Source: Opisthorchis felineus
Lineage: Eukaryota; Platyhelminthes; Trematoda; Opisthorchiida; Opisthorchiidae
Reading direction: 5' to 3'
Length of the DNA stretch: 64,000 bases
Assembly: GCA_004794785.1 (NCBI GenBank)
Contig: SJOL01005510.1
Span: forward strand, 230,582 to 294,581
Shown: positions 39,426 to 52,970 of the stretch, in pieces
Position numbering within the stretch: the first letter of the stretch is position 1
How the letters are laid out: each line of letters begins with the position of its first letter
Translations under genes and position numbers: made by a program
Notes under the pieces: generated by a model
The model's database searches: none
Told to the model about the DNA's origin: nothing
The model's input: only the letters and a program-made list of their open reading frames with translations

Positions 39426-42400
39426 TTCGCTAGGTTTTGTATCCTTCGTATAACAGAAATGAAGTGGCAACTAGTCTGAACTTGTAAAAATGCCTCAGTC
39501 AATTCCAGAAGGCACGCATTAACGGGTTTAGAAGAATATTTCAAAGTGTCTCTGGACTGTTTTCAGAGCCTGACATTTATTTCTCATGCGCTAATTTAAC
39601 ATTTGAGCAGCTTTTGTTTTTACGTCGGTCTTTCCGTCTGTTCACGTTGTTGTTTGTGTTTTAGCTGGGATTATGCGTAATATAACTGGCTGAGAAGCTT
39701 GCTCTGTCGTTTGATTTCGACTTATTGTTGGGCTGGTTTGCGTTTTGGGCTGGTTTCCTTTTAATTAGTCAAACTTTCCAATACTATCCTTCCAACCGAT
39801 TTTCAGTGTAGGTTTCAACCTAGATCTGGCGCCTTGTGGTATGAAACGTCTTTGTCAAAAACCCTCAAATTTTCCCACACGTTTCCGCTTTGAGAAATTC
39901 AAGATAGCTGTTGCTTTATGGCAACCTGTATGGAACTCAAACTGGGTATTATTATGTCTTCTCTTGAAACCACTTTAGTCGTCTTGTTGACTTCGTGCTT
40001 CAATTGGCTGCTTGCTCGGGTTGTTGGGAGATTCCCTGCACAGGAATGCTGTATATTTTTAGGGTTTTTGATTAATCCACACCCCTGAATAGATTTACCA
40101 AGTGTTTTTGTGAGATAACATCATCTCAGCAATTTGCGTTTTCCCCTTCTCCTTTCTTGAGCTAATATCTATACTGTGTTTCAATGGTGCTGATGACCTC
40201 GTACCGCTTTAACTAAGAAAATTCCTGGTAGGTCACTGTGTTAGAAAACCCTGGGAGATATTTTCTCTGTGATGTGTTTCGCGCAAATTTATTACTGAAT
40301 ACTTGAAATAGCTCTTATCCTTCTTCTATTCTTTGTTTCACTTTTGGCTTTGAGGCACTTCCGCAATTATTAGTGGTTTCGTGTTACCGAAATATCCACG
40401 AAGTTATTGCGACTTTCTATTCCGATCACTCACCGTTATACCTGGTTCCAGATTGTACCCAAATATGAGAGGCAACCTCTCATATTATTAGCCCTAAATG
40501 TGATGTAGTTGGAAGTAGCACACTTAGCCCCACAGAAATCCAGGAATTTATGAGTGGCATCACCGATGTTTTAGTCAGACTGAATTCTGTCAAGCTACTA
40601 ACCACAGCTTTAAGCTTAACTTGAAGAAATTTGAAATTACCCTCATCATTTTGTCCATTCCCTCTGACAGCTAGTTTTTATTCAAACACTCGTGCTTAAT
40701 ACTGAAAACAAAGGTGCCTACCGTACACTTACCTGTAAGCAATTTTAGAAAAGGTGACGGATTTTTGTTTAAAATGCAATCTTGTTACTCCAAAGCCCAT
40801 TAGGGAACATCCTTCACCAACAGCTATTCCAGATGCTAAACGTTGTGGGAATGACATCTGGAGCATGGAATGATAATAATCTTCTAACTACTAGAATGAT
40901 TAGTTTTCAACCTCTAGCATTTTTGCCTGCGATATTCGACAGTCCAGCGGTGTAGACATTCAGAATATGCTCCGTGACAATTGGTACGCCAGTACTGTAG
41001 GTAGCTTCCCAGTTTAATGCAACAAGTCCTTCGTTTTACTCAATGTTTATTTACAACTACCTTTCTAAAGTCTTACATATGTGTTGCCATAATATAACCA
41101 CTTTTGTTTCTTTCTTCTTACCCTATTTGCCACTCGCTACTACAGGCAAAAGAAATTCTCCGGGATTAAATTAACTTTTCTATCATTATACAACATCCAA
41201 TTGGTGCCGTGGATTTGTTTTTATTCTGTAGCTCCACCCATCAATTAAATATCTTTGGCACCCGTCCATACCTGCTAGTTATTAAATCTTCCGCTGCTCT
41301 CAATTCCACATATGTGAACGATTTCCATCATACCACCTTTGTCTGTCGTACAACGGGCTGAAATGGATCCAAGCGCCCCAGCCAAGTGTGGATTTTTCGG
41401 CCAACACAAATGTCACTACCATCATCCTTTCTATTCTGTTGCACAAACTTCCTAAAAACTCGGCAAGTAAGGGACAGCCATTGGCATTATGTAACAAAGA
41501 TTTTTATAAGGTTGGATTTCCTCGTGTTTTGGGTAAAACTCTATTTCTTCGCTCATGCTTTACTCCCTACATCCCAAAACAATTCCATTTCATCAAAACA
41601 ACTTTTTGCAACCGACAAGGATCAACTCCTTGGGCCTAGTGTTTTGTTGTACACCCTGATTTCGTTGTATTGTGTTTCACGCGAATGTGCTTCTGTCACA
41701 CAGAGTATTTATTCAATGATATCCGTAGCCGTAATACACTCGTGGGCCAGTATGACTGAGTTAAAACTTCGAAATGATTTTTCTATCTCCATGCCGGGTT
41801 GAGATAAGGACCACAGAAGACGGTTGTTGCCCTGGAAAATTGTAATTTGATAGTGCAACTAAATTTTTACAAGATATATCTGAATTTATTTTGTAATTCA
41901 GTTGAAGTTGAGTTTAATGTCCAAGAAATAATTCGAAGTGGTTTACTTGGCATTGGCGACCATCTTCCATGGGAGACTCACGAATATCGAAGATAATTTA
42001 AACCTGCACCCTTTAGGATAGTTGGTGAACCAACGAATTTCAGCTCATTAAATTGCATCTAGACAGCACATGTCACCACTCATCCCCCAGTAGCTCACTC
42101 CAACTCCAATGATTAAGTGCATTGCGTGACATCCTCCCAAGCTACGAGCTTATAGTTTGCGTGTGATGTGTTGATGATGAACAGATATCTTATAGGTTTG
42201 AGAATGAAATAAATTCTTGCAAGTCCGCCGGCTCACAGACTAACGACTAAGATAAACTTCGGTCGATTTTAGATTACTATGCGATATTTACGTGTTTTTC
42301 TGCAGCTTTGCAGACTTTCTGTTGCCCTTAGAGTGAATAAAACGGTAAAAGAGCTTACGTTATGCAAATCCTATAAGTTACTGCTGACGTCAGAGAGCGT

Positions 42401-43950
42401 TACCTCTCAGCACTTGCCATACAAGCCCCAAAACCTATGGCGGGTAAATTCGGGATAGTGACTACGATCATTACATTTGTGACGTTTCTATCCACAAAGT
42501 AAAGCAACTGCAACCCTGAGAGCAGCTATTGTGTTTTTTGGGATCGTTTTCCAAAATAAAATATAGCAATAGACCTAACCGGTGTCACAAGAATTGCCTT
42601 CGCCCGAAAATATTTTCCGTGATTGTGAGTACCACATAAACATAGCGAAGCAATATTCACAGGCTGATTCTATTTTTCAGGTTTTCATGGCCTATTTCAA
42701 CAGGTGCATTCTCGTTGCTGATTTTTACACTACAAGCATCAACTCTTGCCGACGCAACAATGAGATTAGGGCAGTTTCCTTTTGTGGAGCTGCACACGCA
42801 GAGCCGACCGGGAATATTAGGGCCCTGAAAATGTGCGCAAGGGTGGATCAACCTCATAATGTTCAGTCTTAGTGCTACCAGCCTACTGTCAAATCATTTC
42901 AACATAATTCAATTCATCGAACCCTGAATTATTTTATCTTTGGCCCACTGAATTAAAGATCCACCAAACTTTGGTTCATCTAGTGACGGTCATCTAAACG
43001 GTATTTTTTGTTTGACAAGCGTGAACAGTGAAAGTTTCGCACATACTTGTGGTTTATACCTATAATTAAAAATGTCCTATGTAAACCTAGAATGTGTAGT
43101 TGCACAGCAACGAACTGATAGCCCGCAATATTGGCCGAAAGGTGAGAATTTCGCAAAAGTTTGTTGGAAGTTTTGTGTCGTTTCCAGAAGCAGACCAATA
43201 ATGATCACATATCCATACTTTTTAAAGAGTTACGAAACAGTGATATGCCACTCCTACCCTCATCCATTAGCTTAGCCGGAAAAGTGGCGGTCGACATCTG
43301 GTATCTCATGTGCGGAATTCAGTATTGGACAAATCAGATTCCGGTCATTTTATGGCTTAAATTCTCGCGTGTTCAGATCAAAAGGACCTGCTCACTAGTT
43401 GACAGACTATCCACACACCGTCCGGTGACCCTGAGTGGGATTGGAATAAGCCTAGCATAAATGGGATTGCGTCACATCCGGCTGGAACCAACAGTGTCAC
43501 ATGCAAAGAGCACGCCCCGGAAACCGCAGCCAATCACGACTGATAAGACCCAGACATCCATCGGTCTCAGAGGACCTTGAAAGGCGGCGGCATGTCCAGC
43601 AAGTCTGCATACAAAAGAAGCTCATGCGGCCTCGGAACATGACTTGATCTATCGCAAAGTTAAGTCCACAAACTTGTTTGAATTTAACTTAACTAATTTC
43701 AGTCAGTGGCGGATTGACGTCTGTATCTTTCTTGTTCCTCTTCTTCTTCAAAGAACAAGTATCAATGAGTTGAACCTCTTTCGTGATTGTATCGATTGAA
43801 ATTTTGTGATCCATCAGCCAAGAGGTCCAAATAAGGATAACAAGCATCATCCATTACTTTTGTTATTTTCTTGAGTTCACACTCTCAACTGTCTAACTTA
43901 CCTCGAGCTGTATAACGTTTTTGTTGGTGACCCGTTATTCGAGCCTCATT

Positions 43951-43970
43951 TTGACGTATAAATACGTCAA
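43951..43970. repeat. Perfect 9-bp-arm palindrome
   Basis: TTGACGTAT and ATACGTCAA flank an AA centre. The TGACGTA half sites resemble a CRE-type bZIP binding site, but the position relative to any gene is unknown. Confidence 0.5.
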
Positions 43971-45140
43971 CTTGGGAGGGAAATCACTGCTCAAGAGTCC
44001 AAAACTAATTTATCGTGAGCTTTCTATGGAATTATTTATCTTTTTAAGGCTAGTTTCAACGCACCCTCGTATGAACGCTGACATTCTGTGTGTAACAAAT
44101 TACTGATGTGCATCGCTTACTAAATGCGTGACTCGAATACGCAAATGCGGAAACAGCATTCGTCTTCGACAATATACCCACAAAATGTTTTGACAGTGTA
44201 CTAGCTGATGTTGCTCAGAAAGCTCTACTATTCTCAGGAAAGAACTTTGTGATCATATACCATTTTTTATTGAACTTTTAAAAAATTTTGGAGTGTATTT
44301 ACGAAAAATTAAAATTGTCATAACATTTTAATGAGTTTTTTGTTGCGGTGCACTTGCAACCCCTGGCAGTTCATTAGGTTGATTGTCCATTCGGGGTTAG
44401 TGCCTCATCAATTATTCTCAACAAAACTATATTCTGTCAAAGGCCTCCACTTTCCATTAATCCCCAGCCGTCTACGTAGGTATATATAATCATGGAGGCC
44501 GAACTCCAGAAACGTGCTTCGCAGGATTATGGTTGATTTGTTTAATGAAAGCGTACTAACAAGAAACAAATGTGAGTAATATGGAGAGCCAGTTCAGAAA
44601 ATCGATGCGGAACGCCTGCCACAATCGTGCGACTTCTTCTCCAAAATTCCTTTATTCGTTTATCTTTCTGTTAAGAATTGACTTTCTGGTTAGGGAATGA
44701 TGAATTGCAGGCTGGAATGATGAAGCTGTGAACTGTAGATTTGGCCTACGGAAGAATAAATTTAAATCCTCGATACAGCGCAATAACGTTAAAATATTGG
44801 CAGACGAAATAAAATTTAACGGATTGGTTTCGACAGGTCGATTTTAAGGAACTGAATGGTAAGCTCACAAGTGTTTAGGACATTAAACATTTCTCTGTAG
44901 AGGAACCTGCTCTATTTTAATTTCACTGGTTAGTATATTCCAAGTCTAAAATCTTTTGGAATTGCACAGTCGTCAAGGTCCATCTAACTTTCAGTATCAT
45001 GTTGTTTTTTCAATTCTATTTTGCTATGTTCTATTTCCCAAAAAGAGAACTCTGGCTACTCAACTCAAGGCTAGACAAAAGCACAATTTTGAGGTAGACA
45101 CAAATAAACAGAACGGCTGCAAGGCACGTTTAAATTATGA

Positions 45141-45178
45141 TGTACATATATATGATATATACTATATATATATGTACA
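45141..45178. repeat. AT-rich palindrome
   Basis: TGTACATATATAT at the left pairs with ATATATATGTACA at the right, making a 38-bp inverted repeat that could extrude as a cruciform. It is probably a microsatellite that happens to be bounded by TGTACA. Confidence 0.6.
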
Positions 45179-48100
45179 AAGGCACCTGTAAAAGCTGATG
45201 GTAGCGTACATCTAGTGGAGTCTTGAAAATGATGCCCCAAATGCAAGATTCGAAATGCCAGTTTTCCATGGAACAAATTTTCGGAATATTACTGAAATAT
45301 GAATATCTCGAAATCCAGGTTTACATGCTATGTTTTGACTTACAATCCAGTCGGATGATCTGTTTAGGTTGGCAATGGCACGTAGCGATTAACACATTTG
45401 ACTGAATTCACAGCCTTTGTTATCGCACAGCGACGTAGTCTTCTACACAGATCCACACATTATCATGATCATCAAATTTTTCTAACCCCCAGGATAGTCG
45501 AAACAGACTGGGTGCACTAACAAAAAGTCTCGCATGCAGGGTCTAATGAAATACATCATCGTTCTACAAAGAATATATTGTTCCGGTTCGTGTTGATAAA
45601 AAATTGCGGCTGAAATTACCTACACTTGATCTTTGGGAGGGTTTTGAGTTGTTTTCAAGTTGTTTTCGCAAAGCCCGCTTCCCCAGAACGCAGTTTCCTT
45701 TTAAAGAAAAAACAAGACTACCACTGTGTGCAGGTAAACTGGCGCCGGTGAATGGGTAAGATTTACGGCGTCAACAAGTGCCTCTATAATCTCCCAATGG
45801 ACGGACCAATGATCGTCGCTACTTTCTAGCTGTCGATGAACCATTTGATGGGATTGGCCAGAATTATATTAATCCCAACAAACTTTCTAATGGCTGTATT
45901 TGATAGATCACTGATTCCACATCTCCGTAAAACCGTCAGGGAATTAAACATAGCAGTGTTTATTTCTAATCTATTTTATTATTCCAGCCTCATATTTCAC
46001 TTGTATTCATCAATTTTTTAAGAAAGGCGCGCGATATTTACATGATGCACGACAGAAGTAAAAGCTAGGAGGGAAATGCCCATAGTTCAAGGATAGTCGG
46101 GGTTGAAGATTTGCATTTTCACAATGCATTTAACAAAATACATTTGCTCCTGTATGCACAAGTGTATCAACTTGGTGTTCAGGAGAAGCCTACATTAAGG
46201 TGCAACTGACAGCTGAATGTGTGGTAGAACGTACGTTCTTTGTGACTTGCACAGTATAAGGAACCAAGTAAACTTCCCTCACTCATTTTCTAGTAAGGAT
46301 TAGCGATTTTGGTCCTTACAGAAGCTACAGTTTTGTCAAATTTGCAGTGATCTCACTAAGGTTGGATATCTGACCTCAAAATATTATGTCAGTTTAAGAG
46401 TTGTATCGACAATGACGGATTTATTACAATTCACGTTATCAAAGTTTGAAAACGATTGCTTAAATTATGAAATTACGGCTGATTTACTGGTGTTCCGCGT
46501 GCTTACACTCACTCTTAAAAAACACCACTCAAATCTACAAGAATCCAAAATGTACCAACCGAACCGCCTAGTTTTACCGGACCTATACCCAGTTTAGTTA
46601 ACCGGTTCATCCAAACTTTGCGGGATGATGAAATTCAAAGACTTACTGGAAACTACCAAGGAGAGGCATTGGCAAAGAAACACACTCACAAGGAAGAAAA
46701 TCTCTTGCCATAACTATCACCAAAAATATAACGTTTATAGAAATTGTGTTGTGGTAGAGTGCTCTGACAAACTGCTCAAAAAATCCATCTGTTCAGGTAT
46801 TTCCCAAAATGAACATTCTCTTGACTGAGTGCATTCAGGGCCCTTCCTACAATTCACTTGTGGCAAGTAAGTTCCCAGTGTGGGGTGACCAAAACGGATG
46901 TTGTACTTTTAAGTCAGAACCGGAATGGCCTCCTGTATGAATGAGAGTAAGCTGCCACTAGCTGAAACATGAAAGGTCCTATGGGAAAAAATCTTTGCAG
47001 TACTCACCTGTTGCACCAAATTCATTCATTATCTCATCATATGTAGGAAATGACCTTAAGATTTGATACTGAAATGTTAATAAAACTAATTAAAACTCCT
47101 TAAATCAAATAACATTTTTATGAATTAACATACGTGCGCCCAACAAGCCCAAAAATAAATAGATGGGGTTGAACATAAAAAAGACATAAACAGTTCCTTC
47201 ATGGAATTTCAGACTTCTGTTCGAGTTGAGAAACATAAGCATTGAGGAAACAAGTGGCAATCTTCCTTCCGAAAAATTACGAAACGTGTCAAGAGTTTGC
47301 CTGTAAAGTTATCTCTGCATTAAAGTGCGTTTTAGAGCAGCAATTACCTGTTATTTTTTGTAAAAGTGCAATTGTTATACGCGAGATATGTTTAATTGCA
47401 ATATAATCTAGTAATCTCGTTGTACTACAGGAGTCTTTTACGATCACAAACACTGCTGCATGATGAAGCTCTAATTTTCAAACTACATCCGTTGTGGAAA
47501 TTCCACATCTTTCACCTAATTATAGTGACTTACGTCATTGTATTGAGCCCTTCAGGTAGCTTCCACCTGAGCAAGGATATCCGTGGCGGTTAGACAATCC
47601 GTGTGCATGTTCGCCATTGGAAAATGTGCGATTGGGGATTTTCCTCAGTCTTAAGAAAATTCACACACACTCCAAACAGACTGCTCAGTGACAGGAAGTG
47701 TTTTTTCTTTCAAGTAGCAGATACACTGCAAGAAATGTTTTTGCTGTGCAACAAAACTTGCAACTCGGTTAACTCTTCCAACAACAGGCCCTTATGCCAG
47801 GGAGCAATCCATTTAATTTAGTTTGTGTCTTCAGGCTTTACTGATCATCTGCACTCGGTGGGCAGAGGAGAGTAGTTACCTGAAAATGAGCTGTCGGTTG
47901 TCATAAAGTCAGAGAGTCACCCTCGACACTGAACGTTTGAAGTGTCACATTGGTTTTTTAGATCTCATTCAATTTTTACCTTGTTCCACTTGAGCCTACC
48001 AATCTGTCTTCAGGCGTTTTGGACGGTTTTTTTGAAAATCGTAATAAATAGGATGATTTATACAGTCATCTTTCATAGAATGAAACCCCATAAGAAGCTT

Positions 48101-50199
48101 CTGCTTCTAGGTTGCTCTTTGAAACAGGGTTCGATGTTTGCCTCACTAGTGGATAACATCTTTTTTTTCTTATTCTAATCAATTCGTTCGAAAGTTTTTG
48201 AATAATGCAGCTTGGTAACTCGAAGAAATCAGAATAAGGCCAAGTTTTACAGCCTAAATCAACTAGTGAATTTTCCAGCGTTTATTTACAGGAAAACTGA
48301 GTAAAAGGCTCTGTGAACAAGAATATGCCATTTCAAACATGCCAGTAAGTGGTTCGATGAGACCAGGATCTGATTTCCAGTAACGGAATGTAGTTTCTGC
48401 AAGGACAGTTTATCTTCCGTGTAACATCAAAAGAAAGATTCTGCTTGCTTCATTTAGAATAATAGCGTCTATCTTGCATGTCTTAATTGGGTATTTCACT
48501 GCGTCGTTTCGCCCAATGTCGCAGCCTAATCCAAGCCGCCAGTCGATGGCTCTTCGGTCTCGAGAATGCGTCGTCCTTTGAGTCAGAGGACAGTAATCCA
48601 TCTATAAAGCTCACTGCTTTCCTGGATCGCCCGGTTCATTACCTGATGAGGATTTACCAACTGTTAGGTATCGTGAATAGCTTTTTTTAATTTTTCAAGT
48701 GTCCTTCTTATAGTAAGCCGACATATTGAACTAAAAAAGGATGCATAAGTCACACAGGACAAAGCTCTTATGGAGCTTGATCTACATTGTTAGATTTTGT
48801 TGGTAATGCCTCGGAATACCGGTAGCTCGGCTGCATTCATTGCTTGCTGACCAAGTGGCTGTTGATCTATTTGCCGAGCTTGGCAGTCAAGTTACAAACA
48901 TTAATTCATTTCCTCTTTTGATGACGAAGCAAATTAAACAAATTAGTTGCTAAACTCCGTAAACAGATAACCAACCACCTGCTCAACAACCAAGAAATTG
49001 GGTTCCATACATATATCGCGTCACCAGTGATTATGTCCCATATGTGGTGGCATTTACTAAGGACACACTGATATGCTGAATATCGTCCGACGTCAACAAG
49101 GGTTCGGCGTTTGCTGCGCACGGTTGATGGGGAAAAAACGAGCTTTACCTGGTTTCCGTGTTTCACTTAACTGCAGTACAACATAATGCTTTGTTCGTCT
49201 AGCACCGAATAACGTACAAAAGCTCTACTGGAAATGAAAAAAACACTGCACTTCCCATGGTCATATACCACTCCGTGTGCAGCTTTGCTACCTGAAGGTT
49301 TCCGACACACACACAAAGGGGCTCATGGCGAATAATGTTGATTTCATCTATAGAAACGGAGGCACTGTCCGTGTATTTAGTCAACGGGTTATCTGAGGAG
49401 GCGCGCATCACCAGCGACGGGAGAGGAACGCAATTTCACCAAATGAAATAAACACTAAATTCAACTAAGAGTCAGGCCGTCCAGGTCGGTTAATACGTAT
49501 TGCAATGCACAGGCTACTGGAGTAGAATAAAGATCTATCACTAATTCCCGTAAAGAAACATGACAGCGCCACAAAAGACGTATCATTTAACAAATTGCCG
49601 TAATGAAGACTTGGTGGGCCTTTCGATAAACCGACCAGGAATTTGTTATCCATGCGATTATGGATGAATTCATCAGCCGTAGAAAAACGGCTGCAGTGAG
49701 GTTGTTCAGCCAATGTTACTCCGAAGATCCTTATGGAGGTAGGTCAACTACTACTGAATTGGTAACAGGTCCACACTTTGCTCTGAGGTATTTTCGCATG
49801 AACATTTCAAGAAGAAACTGGATAAACTCACCCAGTGGTGTGAGTTATTGGAATAAATGCAGCTAAAGGATTTAGTGTCGCCGGTATATATTACTTATGA
49901 AAGGTTTATGTTGCATTTTTGGTGGCGTATTGATAATCGGATATCCTAGAAATAATTTTTTCCTGCCGGAAGTCAGTGTACACAGATAGCTTATTCTTCC
50001 ATGTAGACTGTCGGATCAGCATTTGGTAGTGCGTCCACAACTCTAATGGATCGAATGTCGCCTTGGACAGCAGCCAAAATTCTCAGGTTTCAAAGAGAAA
50101 ATTCCCAAATTTGTATTTTTTACAAAAATACACAACACGGGGTTGACGAAAGGTCGAGGTTTACGCGGAACAGAAGCGTCTGGAGAGTAGCACAATCCT

Positions 50200-50243
50200 G
50201 GGCCATCGAGCATATTTCACCAATCTTATGAGTAGTGCGATCT
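50200..50243 (+). repeat. Hammerhead repeat tail relic
   Basis: GGGCCATCGAG and CACCAATCTTATGAGTAGTG align with the family's post-ribozyme segment (GGGCTGTCGAAG and CAGCAACCTTATGAGTAATG at 39.2 kb). The fragment starts close to where the ribozyme would cut. The ribozyme itself is not recognisable upstream. Confidence 0.45.
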
Positions 50244-52181
50244 TGTTGAAACTATATCTACCAGATAACTAACTGTAAAAGATAGGTAAATCGTTGCTAA
50301 TGGTGGATGCCACACACTCAACTCATATCTTTTCCAACGTTTCTGCTGCAGTTTAATGATACCGAGGAAAAATATGAATCCTGAAACGTAATCCCGTTTA
50401 AGTTATCATTTACAAAGCATTTTATTATGGATAACCTTAACAAAATGACCAATTTATTCAAATTTACTCGAGTTTTTTTACAGCCATAATTAGAACAAAT
50501 AAACGTCACCTGAATCCGAGACATACTATTTAATTCCAACACAGGGCAGTTTACAATGTCTACCTCCCTCACTAGATCTAGGTAAAATCTGACACTTTTG
50601 AAAGCAATAAACTGGGTGTAAAGAATGCTTTCTCAAATTACCTTCTTATTCTCATCTCTGTAGACGTCAATAAGGAATCATTATTTTTCCATTCTTATTT
50701 AGGGGCCGAAAATTTTTCAGTTTTGTTCTGAAAGACAACTCATTACGTAAAATTTAACTTAGGTGAATAATAAACGTTCATCATCCCCTCCAATGTTCTA
50801 GTTTCATCTCTGTCAGTCATCTGACCAACACATCGACCAACACACGAGAAGGCCTGTCAAACTAAGGCTTCAGGCGACGACCAAGAGGCCAGAACAAGAG
50901 ACATCTTGTAACATAGCATGAGTTCACTAGCTTCAAATCCGATCTGCTCACACAATTTCTGATTTGCCTGTATACACTACCCCGTGGTTATGATTTCCGA
51001 GCTTAAACCCTTTGTTTCCAATGTTTTGTCATTTATCGACATGGTGAAATAGCACGTTAGTGGTAACTGGCGTAATTTAGCGCTGCGTCGTAATGCGCCG
51101 CCCTGTAGACTTTATTCAGCTGTTTACTTGTACTCTTGTATGTCTTGGTGACTGGTGATAATCTCGTATTATTCTTGGCTATTTGGGATTTCTGTCCGGT
51201 TTGCTGGATGGTCGGCTTGGTTATTGATTTTTTGATATTCTAATGGCCTTTAAGTTTGACCTGTTTCGCCCATTCCAGGCGACCCCTGGCTTGTGAATTT
51301 AACGGTTGCCACTCTTGTGGTCGAAGAAGACGGTTACCAGAATACCAGAAATAATAATAATGCTGTTTGCCGAATTAACTGCACGAATTATGACAATATG
51401 AAAATATAAACAAACTTTCCAAAACTATCTACGAAGATAAATTAACTCAGTAAAGTAATCAGATAGCAAGTGTGGAAGCAACAAATCACATTTCATCTGG
51501 AATGGGTCGGAAAGGCCAAAGTCACAGGTCACCCCGATGCAGACAAATCAGCAAACGAGTCAAACATCTTAAAGGTGGTGCAGATTATTTAAACGGCCAT
51601 TAATATTGAAGGTCATCCACCTATCAACAAGCCATTTAAGCAGAAGCACAGCAGTGCTAAAGGTCTAACCACCGACGCATTACGACCCACCGCTAACATG
51701 CTACAGGCGGATGATATTATATCGACTGGTGACAAGACGTTTGCAAACAGGCCAAATTCGTGTTTGCGGAATCAATAAAGGACGATAATTTTTACCACAA
51801 ATTCATGTGTTCCCTAAATTTAGCCATCTTTTGACGGCCGTCTCGCTTACACGGTTTATTAATCTTGTACGTGATTCGATGGAGTCGTATGACCTAACAC
51901 ACAACCTCCACTATCTACGAGAAGGAACACACTATTCCACGGTCCCTCTAACGTGCAATTCCGATATTCTTCCCCATCTTAACGATATACCAGTAGTGTT
52001 GACAAGCATTCTATTCTCAGTGTCATTTTGGATGGCATTTTTATGGCTAAACTTTAACCTACCTGATGTGGAGGTCTTACTTACCCATTTTTATCGACTG
52101 TATGTAGTCTAGCTTTCACACTTGCGTCAAATGGCTTGAAAACAGACATATGTTTGAACAGTTTGGATCATTCACCTTACT
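50244..52181. other. Non-coding stretch, possible 5' part of an old retroelement
   Basis: No feature is directly recognisable. Because a decayed Penelope-like RT begins at about 52.18 kb in the same orientation, the stretch 51.8-52.18 kb (which contains a 101-codon frame) may hold eroded N-terminal RT sequence, but no motif confirms this. Confidence 0.35.
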
Positions 52182-52970
52182 ATGCGGCTTATCTTTGAAG
52201 CTGGAAACGTCAGTAGATTTCAATTTCTTGGCTTTAAATTACTCAGGGCATTCACAGATTCGGTTCTGGGGTCTGTCTACAGAAAACCCATGTCGACTGC
52301 AAAGCAGATACTTTCATACTTTCGTATAGCCGAGGCAGAAACAAGCGATTTTCTGCTTCTAAACGACCGAAGGGAAGCAAAACTACACTATAAATTTACC
52401 AAACTCTAAACTGAAGAAAACTGCCAGCATGTCCAGAGTCAATGGCTATTGGGAGGGAGTAATATTCACAAATGTATCTGAAAGCCCTATCCGATGGACT
52501 GTGGCAACTGCTGAAAAGGAGCTAGTCTACTTGACTCTACATTACCAAGCCGATGCGCTTCTGTGTACACTCAGTATTCGCACAATTTGGTCTTTAAAAC
52601 AAATGCTTCCGGCTGTGATTCTACGTCCTTGGTTTACAGGCAACGCTTCGCGTGATTTGAATCCAAAGTATGTGTCTCCATTCTCCGGCTACTGTTTAGC
52701 GGAATATGTTAAGCACACGACACGGCAACTTGTTAGGAAAATAGATAATTTGTTCGTTGGAAATTCATTATTCTCAGTGAGTTAGTCTAGAGCCGTCTTG
52801 GTCACAGTAGTCAGTACTCCAAGCGATTCGTCTAATGTTATCTGAAGGGTATCCTACAGACTGCCAAAATCGGTCTAACGGCCTTGCTTGACCACAACCT
52901 ACCTGCAATGTACGATACTTTGCTGCCCGAAACGATTCGTTTGGACTCTGAGACTGCGTTGGTCACCTGA
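52182..52970 (+). pseudogene. Ancient Penelope-like element relic (RT C-end plus GIY-YIG)
   Basis: Three eroded segments in order match the C-terminal half of a Penelope-like polyprotein. At 52182-52409 the frame reads an E-x-x-N..LxF..LL..DSVLGSVYRKPMST run, matching the conserved LPFLD...VYRKPT region that follows the RT active site. At 52429-52785 comes the linker, then GYC...AEYVKHTTRQLVRKI, matching the GIY-YIG signature CxYIGxTxRxLxxRI with Gly replaced and a small deletion between Cys and AEYV. At about 52795-52970 the remaining C terminus is broken by at least two stops (…YRLPKSV…KRFVWTLRLRW). The sequence differs clearly from the young element at 54.7 kb (IYRKSTDSG, VYIGQTAREL), so it is another lineage. 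It is inactive. Family assignment is inference from motif order. Confidence 0.65.

Larger units (their letters stand above)
39426..50199. other. Long non-coding stretch
   Basis: About 10.8 kb without a recognised gene, tRNA or intact element. The largest frame (41386-41802, plus) has no family motif. Two perfect or near-perfect palindromes are listed separately. Confidence 0.45.
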
